Source: Photobacterium angustum (lineage in GTDB: Bacteria; Pseudomonadota; Gammaproteobacteria; Enterobacterales; Vibrionaceae). Taken from it: a DNA stretch of 64,000 bases. The notes beneath the pieces were generated by a model that worked only from the letters and a program-made list of their open reading frames with translations, did not search any database and was not told the origin of the DNA. The stretch is from assembly GCF_002954615.1 (NCBI RefSeq), contig NZ_MSCJ01000003.1, positions 1,240,001 through 1,304,000 of the forward strand, read 5' to 3'. Made by a program: the position numbers and the translations under genes. Positions 63,504-64,000 of the stretch are shown one piece after another; position 1 is the first letter of the stretch, and each line of letters starts with the position of its first letter.

Positions 63504-63528
63504 AAGCGGTAGATACCCTCTACCGCTT
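63504..63528 (+). terminator. Rho-independent terminator of the nucleotidase gene
   Basis: AAGCGGTAGA (63504-63513), loop TACCC, TCTACCGCTT (63519-63528), then TTTTTCTCT. Confidence 0.9.
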
Positions 63529-63556
63529 TTTTTCTCTGACTATCTCTGTAGGCCAC

Positions 63557-64000
63557 ATGTTTCAAAAATACGTTTTCCCGATCATGATTTTTGCGCTCTC
63601 AACAGCTATTTTTCTTTACTCCCCTTTGTTGAGCCAATCTTTCCATCCAAATAAAACACAGTCTCAGCATTTCGTTTCTGCAAAAGTAGAAAACATCATA
63701 GAAGAAAATGTATTTGAAGATGATTTAGCGCCTGGGATTTATCGCGGTACACAACACCTAAAAATCAAAGTACTTGAAGGTGAACATGCCAATGAAACCG
63801 TTGAAATTAATAACCCACTAAGTCGTCAACATAACGTGTTATTGGATAAAGGATCAGAATTCATATTGATGATCCGCGAAACCATTCACGGCAGCCATTT
63901 TTGGGCATTTAACCACCAACGTACTACTCCCATTTACACCATGGCACTGGTCTTTATAGGGCTTATTTTATTCTTTGGTGGGCGCGCAGGCTTAAACGCT
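63557..64000 (+). CDS. YibE/F-like membrane protein, 3' end cut off
   Basis: The first 148 residues lie in the window: an N-terminal hydrophobic segment (FPIMIFALSTAIFLYSPLL), a periplasmic part with VKVLEGEHANETVEI-like IKVLEGEHANETVEI, then a second hydrophobic segment (MALVFIGLILFFGGRAG). This is the beginning of the YibE/F family, multi-pass membrane proteins of unknown function. The frame runs off the right edge. Confidence 0.8.
   Translation, partial: MFQKYVFPIMIFALSTAIFLYSPLLSQSFHPNKTQSQHFVSAKVENIIEENVFEDDLAPGIYRGTQHLKIKVLEGEHANETVEINNPLSRQHNVLLDKGSEFILMIRETIHGSHFWAFNHQRTTPIYTMALVFIGLILFFGGRAGLNA

Noticed and set aside
1..64000. CRISPR arrays, transposases, integrases, tRNA or rRNA genes, prophage genes
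   Set aside because: No regularly spaced repeats, no matching protein motifs and no cloverleaf or rRNA-like segments were noticed on reading.

Overview
The window is chromosomal DNA from a gammaproteobacterium, most likely a Vibrionaceae member close to Photobacterium. This is inferred from the low-GC, densely packed coding sequence and from the gene set: a Vibrio-type speG, ktrAB, a liu leucine operon with a MerR regulator, 2-aminoethylphosphonate (2-AEP) genes with pbfA, dmsABC, a torYZ-like pair and a PepSY/response regulator/kinase operon. I see no rRNA, tRNA, CRISPR array, insertion sequence or prophage. The first gene (glutathione transferase-like) and the last (YibE/F-like) run off the window edges.

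Layout. 1-7.3 kb: GST-like gene, a Tat-exported phosphocholine-specific phospholipase C, speG, a divergent LysR/FMN-reductase pair, a molybdate-binding Mop protein, an unknown gene and a VanZ-like protein. 7.4-8.5 kb: an AT-rich pair coding for a ToxR-like membrane regulator and a small FidL-like partner. 8.9-11 kb: ktrAB potassium uptake. 11-26 kb: a 2-AEP utilisation locus (FAD oxidoreductase, phnX, pbfA, phnW, substrate-binding protein, ABC ATPase, fused permease, GntR regulator) split in the middle by a complete DMSO-reductase module (ferredoxin, TorD-like chaperone, dmsABC). Four copies of a 14-bp palindrome related to TTGGTATATACCAA lie just upstream of the four phn transcription units and not at the dms promoters. 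They look like the operators of the GntR regulator and tie the two halves of the locus together.

26-36 kb: a VirK-like gene, a possible 34-residue membrane peptide, then acyl-CoA catabolism: SDR, HIBCH-like hydrolase and thiolase on the minus strand, divergent from liuR-liuA-liuB-liuC-liuE. The biotin subunit gene liuD is not in the operon. 36-44 kb: an outer-membrane-like protein, small envelope proteins, a DUF533 protein, a PpiC with an insertion, PepSY/response regulator/kinase, and ltaE. 44-47 kb: two peptide-type ABC ATPases plus an unknown coupled gene, with no permease or binding protein nearby, preceded by a near-consensus Vibrio Fur box nested in a larger inverted repeat. 47-52 kb: a lipoprotein, DUF2975/XRE pair, sgrR-like regulator with a structured divergent gap, lipase, flavodoxin-like protein and dual-specificity phosphatase-like protein. 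52-56 kb: pentahaem cytochrome and molybdenum reductase (torYZ-like). 56-64 kb: SnoaL-like protein, LysR regulator, DASS anion transporter, a small Cys-rich secreted protein bracketed by two hairpins with the same stem, an MTHFR-like protein, cutA, a 5'-nucleotidase-family lipoprotein and the YibE/F start.

The physiological picture is a marine facultative anaerobe. It uses DMSO and S/N-oxides as electron acceptors, takes phosphorus, nitrogen or carbon from aminophosphonates, and degrades leucine. The observations most worth checking are the shared phn operators around the inserted dms module, the missing liuD, the Fur-box-controlled orphan ABC ATPases, the ToxR/FidL-like pair, and the structured gap next to sgrR.
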